From Tenacibaculum tangerinum (GTDB lineage Bacteria > Bacteroidota > Bacteroidia > Flavobacteriales > Flavobacteriaceae): 64,000 nt of DNA. The position numbers and the translations under genes are program-made. Position 1 is the stretch's first letter, and each line of letters opens with the position of its first letter. Under the pieces are notes generated by a model. It worked only from the letters and a program-made list of their open reading frames with translations. It was not told the origin of the DNA and did not search any database. Below are positions 46,266-55,554 of the stretch, one piece after another. The DNA is taken from assembly GCF_029853675.1 (NCBI RefSeq), contig NZ_CP122539.1, forward strand, positions 372,001-436,000. The letters run 5' to 3'.

Positions 46266-46292
46266 AATCCACTTAAAGAGTGAATTTTTTTG
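46266..46292 (+). terminator. intrinsic terminator of mgsA
   Basis: ATCCACT/AGTGAAT stem with one mismatch and a T run of seven. Confidence 0.6.
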
Positions 46293-46318
46293 TTCGTGTT
46301 ATATCGATTTGTATGCTA

Positions 46319-46699
46319 TTATTTGATAGCAATCATACTAATTTCAACATTGACAAACTTAGGTAAATTAGCTACCTCTACGGTTTCACGAGCTGGAGCA
46401 GTGGCTTCTTCAAAATATTGTCCGTAAACTGCGTTGATTTTAGAGAAATTGTGCATATCTGAAATAAAAATAGACGTTTTTACTACATTGTTAAAAGTCA
46501 TGTCTGCAGCAGCTAACACGGCTTTCATATTTTGCATTACCTGTTTCGTTTCTGCTTCAATAGAATCTAAAACCAATTCATTCGTTTCAGGATTAATTGC
46601 TATTTGACCAGAAGTATAAAGCGTGTTTCCGCTCAATACAGCCTGATTGTATGGCCCAATTGGAGAAGGAGCGTTATCAGTTATAATTATTTTTTTCAT
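46319..46699 (-). CDS. ridA: RidA family enamine/imine deaminase
   Basis: 126 residues, whole-length match to RidA/YjgF: NAPSPIGPYNQAV at the start, TSGQIAINPET, KTSIFISDMHNF and PARETVEVANLPK with the Arg that binds the substrate carboxylate. It hydrolyses reactive 2-aminoacrylate formed by PLP serine/threonine dehydratases. A dehydratase gene (sdaA, Fe-S type, which does not release free aminoacrylate in the same way) is 6 kb away; no direct link is claimed. It precedes no recognised promoter box. Confidence 0.92.
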   Translation of the reverse strand: MKKIIITDNAPSPIGPYNQAVLSGNTLYTSGQIAINPETNELVLDSIEAETKQVMQNMKAVLAAADMTFNNVVKTSIFISDMHNFSKINAVYGQYFEEATAPARETVEVANLPKFVNVEISMIAIK

Positions 46700-46758
46700 T
46701 CTTACTTAAGTTAAAAAGTTAAAAAGGTTTTTAGTTTTGCCTACAGCCTACATACAGC

Positions 46759-49458
46759 TTAAAACAATACCCTGTCTGGTGGTTTGTTTTTATCCCATTT
46801 TAAATCGCTTAGTACCGACGCTTTTACACCAATAAAAAAGTAATAAGAAGAGTTCCTACCAAAAGGAGTCCAATTGAAGTTAAAGCGCCAGCTATCTAAA
46901 TCTCTTGAAAAATTAAGTCGTGTATACGTAAACGCATTGTCTTTAATATCGTATCCAGAAGAAAAACCAACTTTCCATTTCGGAGACAACTCTACATTAC
47001 CACTAAACATTAATGAGTTGTTTCTTATACCGCTTTTTAATCCATTATCAAAGTAACTCATAGCGTATACTAAATTAAGAGTCCAAGGTATTTTAGCTTT
47101 GTAAAGTTCTGTTTCTTTAACTTCGTCTTCTTTAGTATTGGTCTGATTAGGAAATCCGTTTGTTATTCCCATGTTCTCACCAAATACATCTGGAGTATCT
47201 TGTGCTCCATTACCACTTTGATTTTTATCTTCAGATTTGTCATCGTCATCTTTTTTTTCAAAATCTTTACTAGAAATAGCATAATTAGCAGTAACTCCTA
47301 CATCGGTGAGCCTGAGAATAGCACTATTAAATTTATTAATTCGTTGTCCTTCACTATTTACTTGGTAAGGGTCGAAGGTAGCATTCATGTTTAACGCTAG
47401 TTTATCTTTAAAAAGACGTGTACCCGCATTGGCTCTAACAGTAGACCATCGTAAACTATCAGCAGCAATATTATAGCCTGCACTAAAGTCTAAGTTGTTA
47501 AGAATGGTTATTTTTTTATCTTCTTCATCGCTATCTGGATCTTTTGGAGCTACTTTAGCCTCTAAAACATTATTTACAGTTATACTAATAGAATTTGAAA
47601 TACCACTTCCAGGAGTTCCGTACACACCACCTTGAAAAGGAGAATAAGTTAGCAAATCGTTCGGGTCGGAACTTTGTTGCACGGTCAAGTTATAATCATC
47701 AGCAAAATTAGGGCGATACCCATACGAAATAGAAGGTCTTATCGTATGTCTAATACCCTTTAAACGACCTTTTTTAATAGGAAATATACCGTAGATATTC
47801 GTAGATAAAGAAACCCCAAAATTATATTCGTTATAGCGAGTAAATCCACTAAGAGTATCGTTAATCACAGCTCCAAAATTGTCATCTTTGTCAATAGCTT
47901 CAGAGTCGTATCGCTTTTTAATTTTGTCAAAATACCATACGTCTTTGTAACTAACATTAGGTGTTAAGGTAAAATACTTAAAAGCTTTCATGCTGGTGTT
48001 GGTACTGATTGAATGTTGTACCCCTTTTTTGGCAGTTTGAAACATTTTTGCTGTTAAGAACTCATCATCAGTAGTATTAATAAGATATTGCCCTTGCATA
48101 CTGTAATTCAAACCTATTTTTTGAATAGCATTCTTTTTGATACCACCTTTACCAGCAAACGGATAAATACGATCCATGTTTACCTGTAATGAAGGAAGTG
48201 TCATGGTAATCGTTTCGGTATTGGTGTTTTGAGTATGAGTAGCAGTCACATTCATATTAAAAGGTGTACCCACAAACTTTTTGTAATAAGAAACGGAAGA
48301 ACTCAACGTATTATTTAAAAACTGAGAGCTATTAAATTCGTTTAACGATTGACGGTAATACTTACTACTACCTAAGTTAACCGATGCAGAAAAACGGGAA
48401 TTCGGACTCGCTTTCGCGTCTTGACTATGACTCCATCGTATGTTAAAGTTAGTAGATTTTTGATAATCACTCAAACCACGTATACCCCGAATAATATTTT
48501 CATAACGCGCACTAAAACTCCCGCTAAATTTATAACGAACGTAGTAGTTCGATGAGGTGTTAAGTCCCCAACTTCCGTTGGTGTATAAGTCACCTAACAT
48601 CGTCAAATCAAAATAATCACTCAGAGCGAAATAATAACCACCGTTTTGCATGAAAAAACCTTGGCTATTGCTTTCTCCCCAAGAGGGAATAATAAAACCA
48701 GAAGTCCTTTTATTGGTCATAGGAAAATAAGCAAAGGGTAAGTAAACAGGAGTTGGTACATCAGCTAATACTAAGTTACTACCTCCAACAATAATTTTTT
48801 TACCAGGAACCAACTTCGCTTTATTTGTCTGAATGTAATAGTCAGGAATTTTCTTTTTTGAAGTGGTAAAGCGCAACCTTCGCATGTAGACGGTAGAATC
48901 GTTTACACGTTTTGTTTTTTCTCCGTACGTAATAATACCAGCTTGATTTGTTTTTACCCCATACACCAAGGCTTTCTTAGTTTTGAAGTTGAACAAAATA
49001 GAATCTTGCTCAGATTCCTGATTCCCTTGCTTAAATTGCGGACGTTGATGATACCCCGTACTATCTTTAATTCCCTTAGCATACACCATATTGTTTTTAT
49101 AATCTAGAATAATAATTCCAGCTTTTAAATCAATATCAGTATACGTTACATGGGCTTCGTTGTATAGGGTAATGGTTTTATTTTTTGCGTTTTGTATCGT
49201 ATAATCTTCAGCGTCATGGGTAATAATACCATCAATTACCTCTTTAGGTTTTATAGAGTCATTCGCAATAGTATCTCTTTTTTTTACAATAATATCAGTC
49301 TTTTTAATATCAATCAAAGAATCTTTAGAACTGGTAAAAGTAGAATCTACTTTGAGTTTTTGAGGACTGATCCCTTTTTTACCAAATTCTTGCGCAGTAC
49401 TTATTTGAAAACAAAAAAGAAAGAAAGCTAAAAGTATGTAAGTTGGATTTGCTCGCAA
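46759..49458 (-). CDS. LptD-like LPS assembly outer-membrane protein
   Basis: 899 residues with a signal peptide (1-22, STAQE). An OstA/LptA-like jellyroll region (about 80-230, with TIQNAKNKTITLYNEAHVTY and repeated short strands) leads to a large barrel (about 240-899) with LPTPVYLPFAYFPM-like strands (here VPTPVYLPFAYFPMTN) and many Tyr/Ser-rich strands, ending in Phe. This is the plan of LptD, which inserts LPS in the outer leaflet. It diverges from the amidase gene across 93 bases. An acidic, Asp/Lys-rich insertion near residue 750 lies in a loop. The signature cysteines of E. coli LptD are not seen, as is usual in Bacteroidota. Confidence 0.83.
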   Translation of the reverse strand: MRANPTYILLAFFLFCFQISTAQEFGKKGISPQKLKVDSTFTSSKDSLIDIKKTDIIVKKRDTIANDSIKPKEVIDGIITHDAEDYTIQNAKNKTITLYNEAHVTYTDIDLKAGIIILDYKNNMVYAKGIKDSTGYHQRPQFKQGNQESEQDSILFNFKTKKALVYGVKTNQAGIITYGEKTKRVNDSTVYMRRLRFTTSKKKIPDYYIQTNKAKLVPGKKIIVGGSNLVLADVPTPVYLPFAYFPMTNKRTSGFIIPSWGESNSQGFFMQNGGYYFALSDYFDLTMLGDLYTNGSWGLNTSSNYYVRYKFSGSFSARYENIIRGIRGLSDYQKSTNFNIRWSHSQDAKASPNSRFSASVNLGSSKYYRQSLNEFNSSQFLNNTLSSSVSYYKKFVGTPFNMNVTATHTQNTNTETITMTLPSLQVNMDRIYPFAGKGGIKKNAIQKIGLNYSMQGQYLINTTDDEFLTAKMFQTAKKGVQHSISTNTSMKAFKYFTLTPNVSYKDVWYFDKIKKRYDSEAIDKDDNFGAVINDTLSGFTRYNEYNFGVSLSTNIYGIFPIKKGRLKGIRHTIRPSISYGYRPNFADDYNLTVQQSSDPNDLLTYSPFQGGVYGTPGSGISNSISITVNNVLEAKVAPKDPDSDEEDKKITILNNLDFSAGYNIAADSLRWSTVRANAGTRLFKDKLALNMNATFDPYQVNSEGQRINKFNSAILRLTDVGVTANYAISSKDFEKKDDDDKSEDKNQSGNGAQDTPDVFGENMGITNGFPNQTNTKEDEVKETELYKAKIPWTLNLVYAMSYFDNGLKSGIRNNSLMFSGNVELSPKWKVGFSSGYDIKDNAFTYTRLNFSRDLDSWRFNFNWTPFGRNSSYYFFIGVKASVLSDLKWDKNKPPDRVLF

Positions 49459-49551
49459 TATTATTAATACTATTTTTGTGTTATATTTAAAACTTTGGCG
49501 TGCTATTTGAACGCTTATATTTTAAACACCAAAAATAGTTAAATTTTATTG

Positions 49552-50793
49552 ATGCAATTCTTAAATTTCCTTAAATATAACATAACAAAATTAACCTTTA
49601 CTGTTCTAACTGTCTTAACCATTTTATTTGGAGTGTCATTAGAGGTAACGGCACAAAAAAAATACACCGTTGTTCTTGATGCGGGTCATGGAGGGAAAGA
49701 CCCTGGGAATCTAGGAAACGGTTTTAGAGAAAAAAGTATTGCCTTGCGAGTGGCACTAGATGTGGGTAAAGAGTTGCTAACATCAAGAGATATTGAAGTA
49801 GTTTATACTCGTAAAAAAGATGTTTTTGTTGAGTTACATAACCGTGCTAAAATAGCAAATGATAAAAAAGCAGATTTATTTGTGTCTATTCACTGCGATG
49901 CTTTTAGAAGACCAGATCCACATGGAGCAAGTACTTTTGTTTTAGGTTTAAGTGGTAATCAGGAAAATTTAGAGATCGCAAAAAAAGAGAATGCCGTAAT
50001 TTTATTAGAGGATAATTACAAACAAAATTACGATTACGACCCTAACTCACCAGAGTCAGTAATAGGATTGTCGGTGCTTCAAGAAGAAAACTTAGAAAAC
50101 AGCCTAGGAATTGCAGGCTTAGTTCAAAATAACTTCGTAGCGTTAAAAAGAAATAATAGAAAAGTAAAGCAAGCTAATTTTTTAGTGTTAAGAGAAACTG
50201 TTATGCCCAGTGTTTTGATAGAATTAGGTTTTTTAACTAATAAAAATGAAGGTAAGTTTTTAAACTCTAGAAGCGGTCAAATACAAATGGCAAAATCAAT
50301 AGCTGAAGCTATTAAAAAATATTTTAAAAGGCTTAAGCTAAATACCATAAGCGAAACAGTTACAGTAAATGCACCGTTAGTAGAAAAAGAACTATCAAAG
50401 CCAGTGGAACAAAAAGTAGTAAAAAAGACAATCCCTAAAAAAGAAGAAGCTCTAGCTAAAAAAGAAGTTACTAAAGAAAAAACTAAGGAAGTACAAGCAC
50501 CAAGTAAGAATATAGAAACACCTTTAAAACGTATTTCTTCAGAAATTGTTTTTCGCATACAAATAGCAGCTTCAAGAAAAAAACTTTCAACAAGTAGCTT
50601 TAAAAACTTAGAAGATGTTGAATCTCTATTTATTGATAATTACTACAAATATTATTACGGAAACTCCCCAAGCTTAACTGAAATAAAAAGAATATTACCC
50701 CAAGTAAAAAACAAAGGCTATAAAGATGCATGGTTAGTAGCTTTTAAGAACGGAAAACGAATTTCTATGGCAGAAGCACTGAAAAACGATTAA
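49552..50793 (+). CDS. N-acetylmuramoyl-L-alanine amidase with C-terminal SPOR-like domain
   Basis: 413 residues from the ATG at 49552. After an N-terminal signal/anchor (about 12-36, LTFTVLTVLTILFGVSL) the amidase_3 domain (about 40-265) has VVLDAGHGGKDPGNLG (zinc His), SIHCDAF and VLRETVMPSVLIELGFL (second His region replaced in part; catalytic Glu). A Lys/Glu-rich linker (about 270-330) leads to a SPOR-like end (about 335-413, FRIQIAASRKKL, YKDAWLVAFKNGKRI) that should bind denuded septal glycan. It cuts the peptide from the sugar chain in cell separation. Followed 65 bases later by the MlaD gene. Confidence 0.88.
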   Translation: MQFLNFLKYNITKLTFTVLTVLTILFGVSLEVTAQKKYTVVLDAGHGGKDPGNLGNGFREKSIALRVALDVGKELLTSRDIEVVYTRKKDVFVELHNRAKIANDKKADLFVSIHCDAFRRPDPHGASTFVLGLSGNQENLEIAKKENAVILLEDNYKQNYDYDPNSPESVIGLSVLQEENLENSLGIAGLVQNNFVALKRNNRKVKQANFLVLRETVMPSVLIELGFLTNKNEGKFLNSRSGQIQMAKSIAEAIKKYFKRLKLNTISETVTVNAPLVEKELSKPVEQKVVKKTIPKKEEALAKKEVTKEKTKEVQAPSKNIETPLKRISSEIVFRIQIAASRKKLSTSSFKNLEDVESLFIDNYYKYYYGNSPSLTEIKRILPQVKNKGYKDAWLVAFKNGKRISMAEALKND

Positions 50794-50858
50794 TTTAGAG
50801 GTGTTCTATATTTATACTCTGAAAATTATTGTTATTTTCGCTGGTATAAATAAATTAT

Positions 50859-51824
50859 ATGTCTAAAGAATTAAAAACAGGAATCGTTGCCGTAGTAATT
50901 ATAGCATTGTTTATATGGGGTTATAATTTCTTAAAAGGGCAAAACTTGTTCAGTGCGAATGCAAGACACTTTTTTGTAGAGTACAATAATATAAATGGTC
51001 TTAACGAAGCAAGTTCAGTTACCATAAACGGTTTAAAGGTAGGTAATGTAGAACAAATATTTTTTAATGAAAGCCCTGAAAAAAGAGGAAGTCTTGTAGT
51101 AAAAATCTCACTTAATACCGATTTTAAGTTTTCAAAAAATAGCATTGCTAAAATTTATTCAGCAAGTTTAATGGGCGGGCAAAACTTAGCCATTATTCCT
51201 AAATACGATGGAGAAGTAGCAATATCAGGAGATTATTTAAAGGGAGAGGTAGAATCCGATATCTTTTCTTCAGTAGGAGAAAAACTCAACCCAATTCAGG
51301 CAAAACTAGAAAATGTGCTAGTCGGTGCAGATTCTTTATTAATTGGGGTGAATCAGGTTTTAAATGAGGAATCTCGTAAAAGCTTAAATAGGAGTGTTTT
51401 AGGGCTGGAGAAGGTAATGTCAGATGTTCGTAAAACCTTAGCTTCTGTAAATGATTTAATAAAAGATAGTAAGACTAACCTAAACGCCACCTTAACCAAC
51501 ACGAAAAAAATTACAGACAATTTTACGAAAGTATCCGACGATTTAGCGAAGGCTAACCTAGGAGAATCAGTAAAAAAGCTCGAAGCCACTTTAACAAATG
51601 TTAATGATATGTTGGCTAAAATGAAATCAGGAAAAGGAACTTTAGGAAAGTTAATGACCGATGAAAAAATGTATACAAACCTAACCAATGCTTCAAAAGA
51701 ATTAGAAGAACTATTAAGGGAGATGAAGCTAAATCCTAAGCGTTTTGTGCATTTTTCACTATTTGGAAAGAAACCGAAACCTTATAACGAAGACAATAAT
51801 ACCAATAACGAAAATACGAAGTAA
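50859..51824 (+). CDS. MlaD/MCE family lipid transport protein
   Basis: 321 residues with one N-terminal membrane helix (about 8-24, VAVVIIALFIWGYNFLKG), an MCE domain (about 35-115, FVEYNNINGLNEASSVTING, SLMGGQNLAII) and a long C-terminal coiled coil (about 150-290) that would span the periplasm. MCE proteins carry phospholipids between the membranes in the Mla system; MlaE and MlaF, the permease and ATPase, are not in the window. The amidase, this gene and the next Fe-S gene lie in the same direction with short gaps. Confidence 0.9.
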   Translation: MSKELKTGIVAVVIIALFIWGYNFLKGQNLFSANARHFFVEYNNINGLNEASSVTINGLKVGNVEQIFFNESPEKRGSLVVKISLNTDFKFSKNSIAKIYSASLMGGQNLAIIPKYDGEVAISGDYLKGEVESDIFSSVGEKLNPIQAKLENVLVGADSLLIGVNQVLNEESRKSLNRSVLGLEKVMSDVRKTLASVNDLIKDSKTNLNATLTNTKKITDNFTKVSDDLAKANLGESVKKLEATLTNVNDMLAKMKSGKGTLGKLMTDEKMYTNLTNASKELEELLREMKLNPKRFVHFSLFGKKPKPYNEDNNTNNENTK

Positions 51825-51864
51825 ACCCACTTTATTTCTAACAAAACTTAATAATTAAAGAACG

Positions 51865-53184
51865 ATGGAGAAATACATATCAAACATCTTTTTTGCGTTG
51901 ATTTTAATTGCAGGGATAGGATATTTTGTAATGAATGTTCGTAAACTCATACGAAACATTAAGCTAGGAAAAGATATTGATAGAACCGACAGACAGCCAG
52001 AACGATGGAAAAACATGGCAAAAATAGCACTAGGGCAATACAAAATGGTGCGCCGTCCAATTTCAGGAATTTTACATGTTGTGGTGTATATAGGATTCAT
52101 CCTAATCAATATTGAAATGCTTGAAATTATTATTGATGGATTATTCGGAACACATCGTTTTTTTCAACCAATTTTAGGAGATACTTTGTACGGATTCTTA
52201 ATTGGTAATTTCGAAATACTTGCTTTTTTAGTTTTAGTAGCCGTAATTATTTTCTGGTTTAGAAGAAATATCGAAAAAGTACAACGCTTCTGGAATAAAG
52301 AAATGAAAGGGTGGCCGAAGAAAGACGCAAATATTATATTGTATTTTGAAATGGTACTCATGTCGTTGTTCCTAATTATGAACGCTACCGATGTTCCCTT
52401 TCAAGAAGCAGGAGTAGGAAATGTAGTTTCTCAATTCATAGCACCTTGGTTTGATGGTTTTTCACCTGAAGCATTGCATACGATAGAGAAAACTGCTTGG
52501 TGGTTACATATTGTTGGAATTCTAATTTTCTTAAACTACCTATATTACTCTAAGCATTTACATATTTTATTGGCATTTCCAAATACGTTTTTTGCCAATT
52601 TAAATCCTAAGGGACAGTTCGATAATTTAGAGGCAGTTACCAAAGAAGTAAAAATGATGATGGATCCAGATGCTGACCCTTATGCAATGCCAGAAGAAGG
52701 CGCCGAGGAAGAAATGCCAGAGAAATTCGGAGCTTCTGATGTAACCGATTTAAACTGGGTACAATTGATGAATGCCTATACCTGTACTGAATGTGGGCGC
52801 TGTACATCGTCGTGTCCAGCAAACCTTACAGGAAAAGAATTATCACCACGTGCCATTATGATGAAAACACGTGATCGTTTAGAAGAAGTAGGAAAAAATA
52901 TTGATGCCAATGGAGGGGAGTTTAAAGACGACGGAAAGCAGTTATTAAACGATTATATTACTCCAGAAGAGTTATGGGCATGTACAAGTTGTAATGCCTG
53001 TGTGCAAGAGTGTCCGATTGGTATCGACCCGTTATCAATTATTATAGACATGCGTCGCTATTTAGTTATGGAAGAATCAGCAGCACCGCAAGAGCTAAAT
53101 ATGATGATGACCAATATTGAAAATAACGGAGCACCATGGCAGTATAGCCAAATGGATCGATTAAACTGGAAAGATGAGCAGTAG
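51865..53184 (+). CDS. membrane-bound Fe-S oxidoreductase (HdrC/GlpC-like)
   Basis: 439 residues. Five to six membrane helices (about 5-25, 75-95, 110-135, 165-185, 210-235) resemble a nitrate-reductase gamma/HdrE cytochrome-type domain. The C-terminal half is a ferredoxin-like domain with two [4Fe-4S] motifs: Cys307/310/313/317 (CTECGRCTSSCPAN) and Cys373/376/379/383 (CTSCNACVQECPIG). With the CCG protein at 53779 it should form a heterodisulfide-reductase-like unit passing electrons to or from the quinone pool. The partner gene is normally adjacent; here a small barrel gene overlaps this one and lies between them. Confidence 0.88.
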   Translation: MEKYISNIFFALILIAGIGYFVMNVRKLIRNIKLGKDIDRTDRQPERWKNMAKIALGQYKMVRRPISGILHVVVYIGFILINIEMLEIIIDGLFGTHRFFQPILGDTLYGFLIGNFEILAFLVLVAVIIFWFRRNIEKVQRFWNKEMKGWPKKDANIILYFEMVLMSLFLIMNATDVPFQEAGVGNVVSQFIAPWFDGFSPEALHTIEKTAWWLHIVGILIFLNYLYYSKHLHILLAFPNTFFANLNPKGQFDNLEAVTKEVKMMMDPDADPYAMPEEGAEEEMPEKFGASDVTDLNWVQLMNAYTCTECGRCTSSCPANLTGKELSPRAIMMKTRDRLEEVGKNIDANGGEFKDDGKQLLNDYITPEELWACTSCNACVQECPIGIDPLSIIIDMRRYLVMEESAAPQELNMMMTNIENNGAPWQYSQMDRLNWKDEQ

Positions 53185-53701
53185 AACGAGTAAAAAAATA
53201 TTAACTATTATACTTTTTATATTTATTTTAACTAGTAGTTTTTCACAGGAAAAAGACTATACATTAAAGTTAGATGTTGTAAAATCAGTATTCGGAATTT
53301 ATCAGCTTGAAGGAGAGTATCATAAAACCGACCAATTATCCTATGGACTTGGACTACTTTACTTTAATACAAAAACGATGCTTTTTTTCGATATGGATAT
53401 AAAAGAAGAGGGGTATATGATAAGTCCATTTGTGAGATATTACACGAGGAGTAACAATGAATCATCTTCTTTTTTTCAGTCCAATCTAAGATATGGCTAT
53501 TTTGTAGGTCTTAGTTACGAAAAATGGACAAGCATGTTGAGTCTTGATGCAGTTTATGGGTATCAATTCAAATTAAATAAATCACTATTTTTTGAGCCTA
53601 GTATAGGTTTAGGAGCCTTTAAAGTATTGGGGTCGGATAATGCATATGGGTTAGTTACTCCCTATTTATTAGCTAATTTTAACATATCAATAAAAATATA
53701 A
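53174..53701 (+). CDS. small outer-membrane barrel protein, function unknown
   Basis: 175 residues with a signal peptide (about 1-25, LTSSFSQ) and eight or so amphipathic strands (YQLEGEYHKTDQLSYGLGLL, MISPFVRYYTR, SNLRYGYFVGLSYEKW, LLANFNISIKI). A short barrel of the OmpW/OmpX size is likely. Its start overlaps the Fe-S gene by 11 bases, and the partner of the Fe-S gene begins 77 bases later. No family recognised. Confidence 0.7.
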   Translation: MSSRTSKKILTIILFIFILTSSFSQEKDYTLKLDVVKSVFGIYQLEGEYHKTDQLSYGLGLLYFNTKTMLFFDMDIKEEGYMISPFVRYYTRSNNESSSFFQSNLRYGYFVGLSYEKWTSMLSLDAVYGYQFKLNKSLFFEPSIGLGAFKVLGSDNAYGLVTPYLLANFNISIKI

Positions 53702-53778
53702 AAATTGTTTTCTGAAATAGTATTGAAGAAAGCTTACAGTTAAGATAAATGATATCAATAATTAAACGATAAAGAATT

Positions 53779-54558
53779 ATGATAGTACCAACAATGGCAG
53801 AAATGATGGCTCAAGGAAAACAACCAGAAGTGTTGTTTTGGGTAGGAGCTGCAGGAAGTTATGATGATAGAGCAAAAAAAATAACCAGAGCTTTCGTAAA
53901 AATATTACAGCAAGCAGGAGTTGATTTTGCAGTATTGGGTACCGAAGAAAGTTCAACAGGCGATGCCGCAAAGCGAGCTGGAAATGAATTTTTATTTCAA
54001 ATGCAAGCCGTTACGAATATTGAAGTGTTAAATGCTTACGAAATAAAAACAATCGTAACCTGCGATCCGCATTCATTCAATACGCTAAAAAACGAATACC
54101 CAGGATTAGGAGGGAAATATAAAGTGTATCACCACACACAATACATTAGCAAGTTAATCAAAGATGGGCGTTTGACTATAGAGGATAAAAACTTAAACGG
54201 AAAACGATTAACCTATCACGACCCATGCTATTTAGGGCGTGCCAATGATGTATATGAAAGTCCGCGTGATTTAATTCGTCGTTTAGGCGTAAAAATGACC
54301 GAAATGAAACGATATAAATCAACAGCCTTGTGCTGTGGAGCAGGAGGTGCACAGATGTTTAAAGAACCAGAAAAGGGAGATAAGGATATCAATGTATTAC
54401 GTACAGAAGATGCCTTAGAAACCAACCCTCAAATTATTGCTACAGGCTGTCCGTATTGCAATACTATGATGACCGATGGTGTAAAGTTCAAAGAAAAAGA
54501 AGCACAAATCGAAGTAAAAGATATTGCAGAACTAATCGCAGAAGCAAATAATTTGTAA
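53779..54558 (+). CDS. CCG-domain Fe-S oxidoreductase subunit (HdrB/GlcF-like)
   Basis: 259 residues with two cysteine-rich CCG-type motifs: YHDPCYLGR and CCGAGGAQMF (central), then CPYCNTMM near the end, which bind a noncubane or [4Fe-4S] cluster in heterodisulfide reductase B, glycolate oxidase F and GlpC proteins. It is the expected partner of the membrane protein at 51865. The physiological donor is unknown. A hairpin (54580) separates it from menA, but the direction is the same. Confidence 0.88.
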   Translation: MIVPTMAEMMAQGKQPEVLFWVGAAGSYDDRAKKITRAFVKILQQAGVDFAVLGTEESSTGDAAKRAGNEFLFQMQAVTNIEVLNAYEIKTIVTCDPHSFNTLKNEYPGLGGKYKVYHHTQYISKLIKDGRLTIEDKNLNGKRLTYHDPCYLGRANDVYESPRDLIRRLGVKMTEMKRYKSTALCCGAGGAQMFKEPEKGDKDINVLRTEDALETNPQIIATGCPYCNTMMTDGVKFKEKEAQIEVKDIAELIAEANNL

Positions 54559-54579
54559 TAGTAACATAACAATAATGTC

Positions 54580-54610
54580 ATTCCCGCTTTCGCGGGAATC
54601 TTGTTTTTTG
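54580..54610 (+). terminator. GC-rich hairpin after the Fe-S pair
   Basis: ATTCCCGC/GCGGGAAT perfect 8-bp stem with loop TTTC, followed by CTTGTTTTTTG. It is unusually GC-rich for this DNA and has the form of a dispersed GTCATTCCCGC...GCGGGAATC repeat, so it may be both a repeat and a terminator. Confidence 0.65.
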
Positions 54611-54615
54611 TAAGA

Positions 54616-55533
54616 ATGATTAAAAACTACCTCAAAGCAGCACGTTTACGTACGTTACCACTTTCAGTATCAGGAATTATTGTGGGAGCGTTTTTAGGAT
54701 TTAATGAAGTGGTGTATGTAGACAGTACTATAACTTTATTGAAAACCCCAATCTTCTGGCTGGCCATTTTAACTACCATCGGTTTTCAAGTACTCTCTAA
54801 TTTTGCCAACGATTACGGAGATGGAGTAAAAGGAACTGATGACCACAGAGAAGGAGAAACCCGTATGGTTTCTTCTGGTGCGATTACTCCGAAACAAATG
54901 AAGCTAGCAATGATTGTTACAGCTTTTAGTACTTTGTGTATAGCATTACTGCTAATTTATATTGCCTTCGGAAAAGACAACTTTTTATACTCGGTAATTT
55001 TCTTCGTGCTAGGAATTGCTGCTATCGTTGCCGCTATAAAATATACCGTTGGGAAATCAGCTTATGGATACAGCGGATTTGGAGATGTATTTGTATTTGT
55101 TTTCTTCGGATTGTTAGCCGTAGTAGGAACCTATTTTTTATATACCAAACAACTAAATCTTATCATTTTTCTACCAGCAATTACCATCGGACTGTTAAGT
55201 ACAGCGGTATTGAATCTAAACAATATGCGAGATAGAAAAAACGATGCCAAATCAGGAAAAAATACACTCGTCGTAAAAATGGGTGCCGCATCTGCAAAAG
55301 TATATCACTATTGCTTAATTATCGCATCGTTTGTATTTGCATTCTTATATGTGGTTATTACCTACCATTCACCAACACAATTTTTGTTTGTTATAGCCTA
55401 CATTCCATTAATTAAACACCTAGTTTTTGTCTATAAAAATAAAGAAGCGGCTTTGCTAGACGGAGAACTTAAAAAAGTAGCATTGAGCACTTTTTTGTTT
55501 TCTATTTTATTCGGATTAGGGCAAATTTTGTAA
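54616..55533 (+). CDS. menA: 1,4-dihydroxy-2-naphthoate polyprenyltransferase
   Basis: 305 residues from the ATG at 54616 (the in-frame TTG at 54601 lies past the hairpin). Attaches the polyprenyl chain to DHNA in the inner membrane, making demethylmenaquinone. About eight membrane helices; the prenyl-diphosphate motif NFANDYGDGVKGTD (second Asp-rich motif NNMRDRKNDAKSGK) gives the UbiA family, with the residues of MenA rather than UbiA. First men gene in the row menA ... menC ... menE. Confidence 0.93.
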   Translation: MIKNYLKAARLRTLPLSVSGIIVGAFLGFNEVVYVDSTITLLKTPIFWLAILTTIGFQVLSNFANDYGDGVKGTDDHREGETRMVSSGAITPKQMKLAMIVTAFSTLCIALLLIYIAFGKDNFLYSVIFFVLGIAAIVAAIKYTVGKSAYGYSGFGDVFVFVFFGLLAVVGTYFLYTKQLNLIIFLPAITIGLLSTAVLNLNNMRDRKNDAKSGKNTLVVKMGAASAKVYHYCLIIASFVFAFLYVVITYHSPTQFLFVIAYIPLIKHLVFVYKNKEAALLDGELKKVALSTFLFSILFGLGQIL

Positions 55534-55554
55534 CTTCCCAAGAAATTTTTTATT

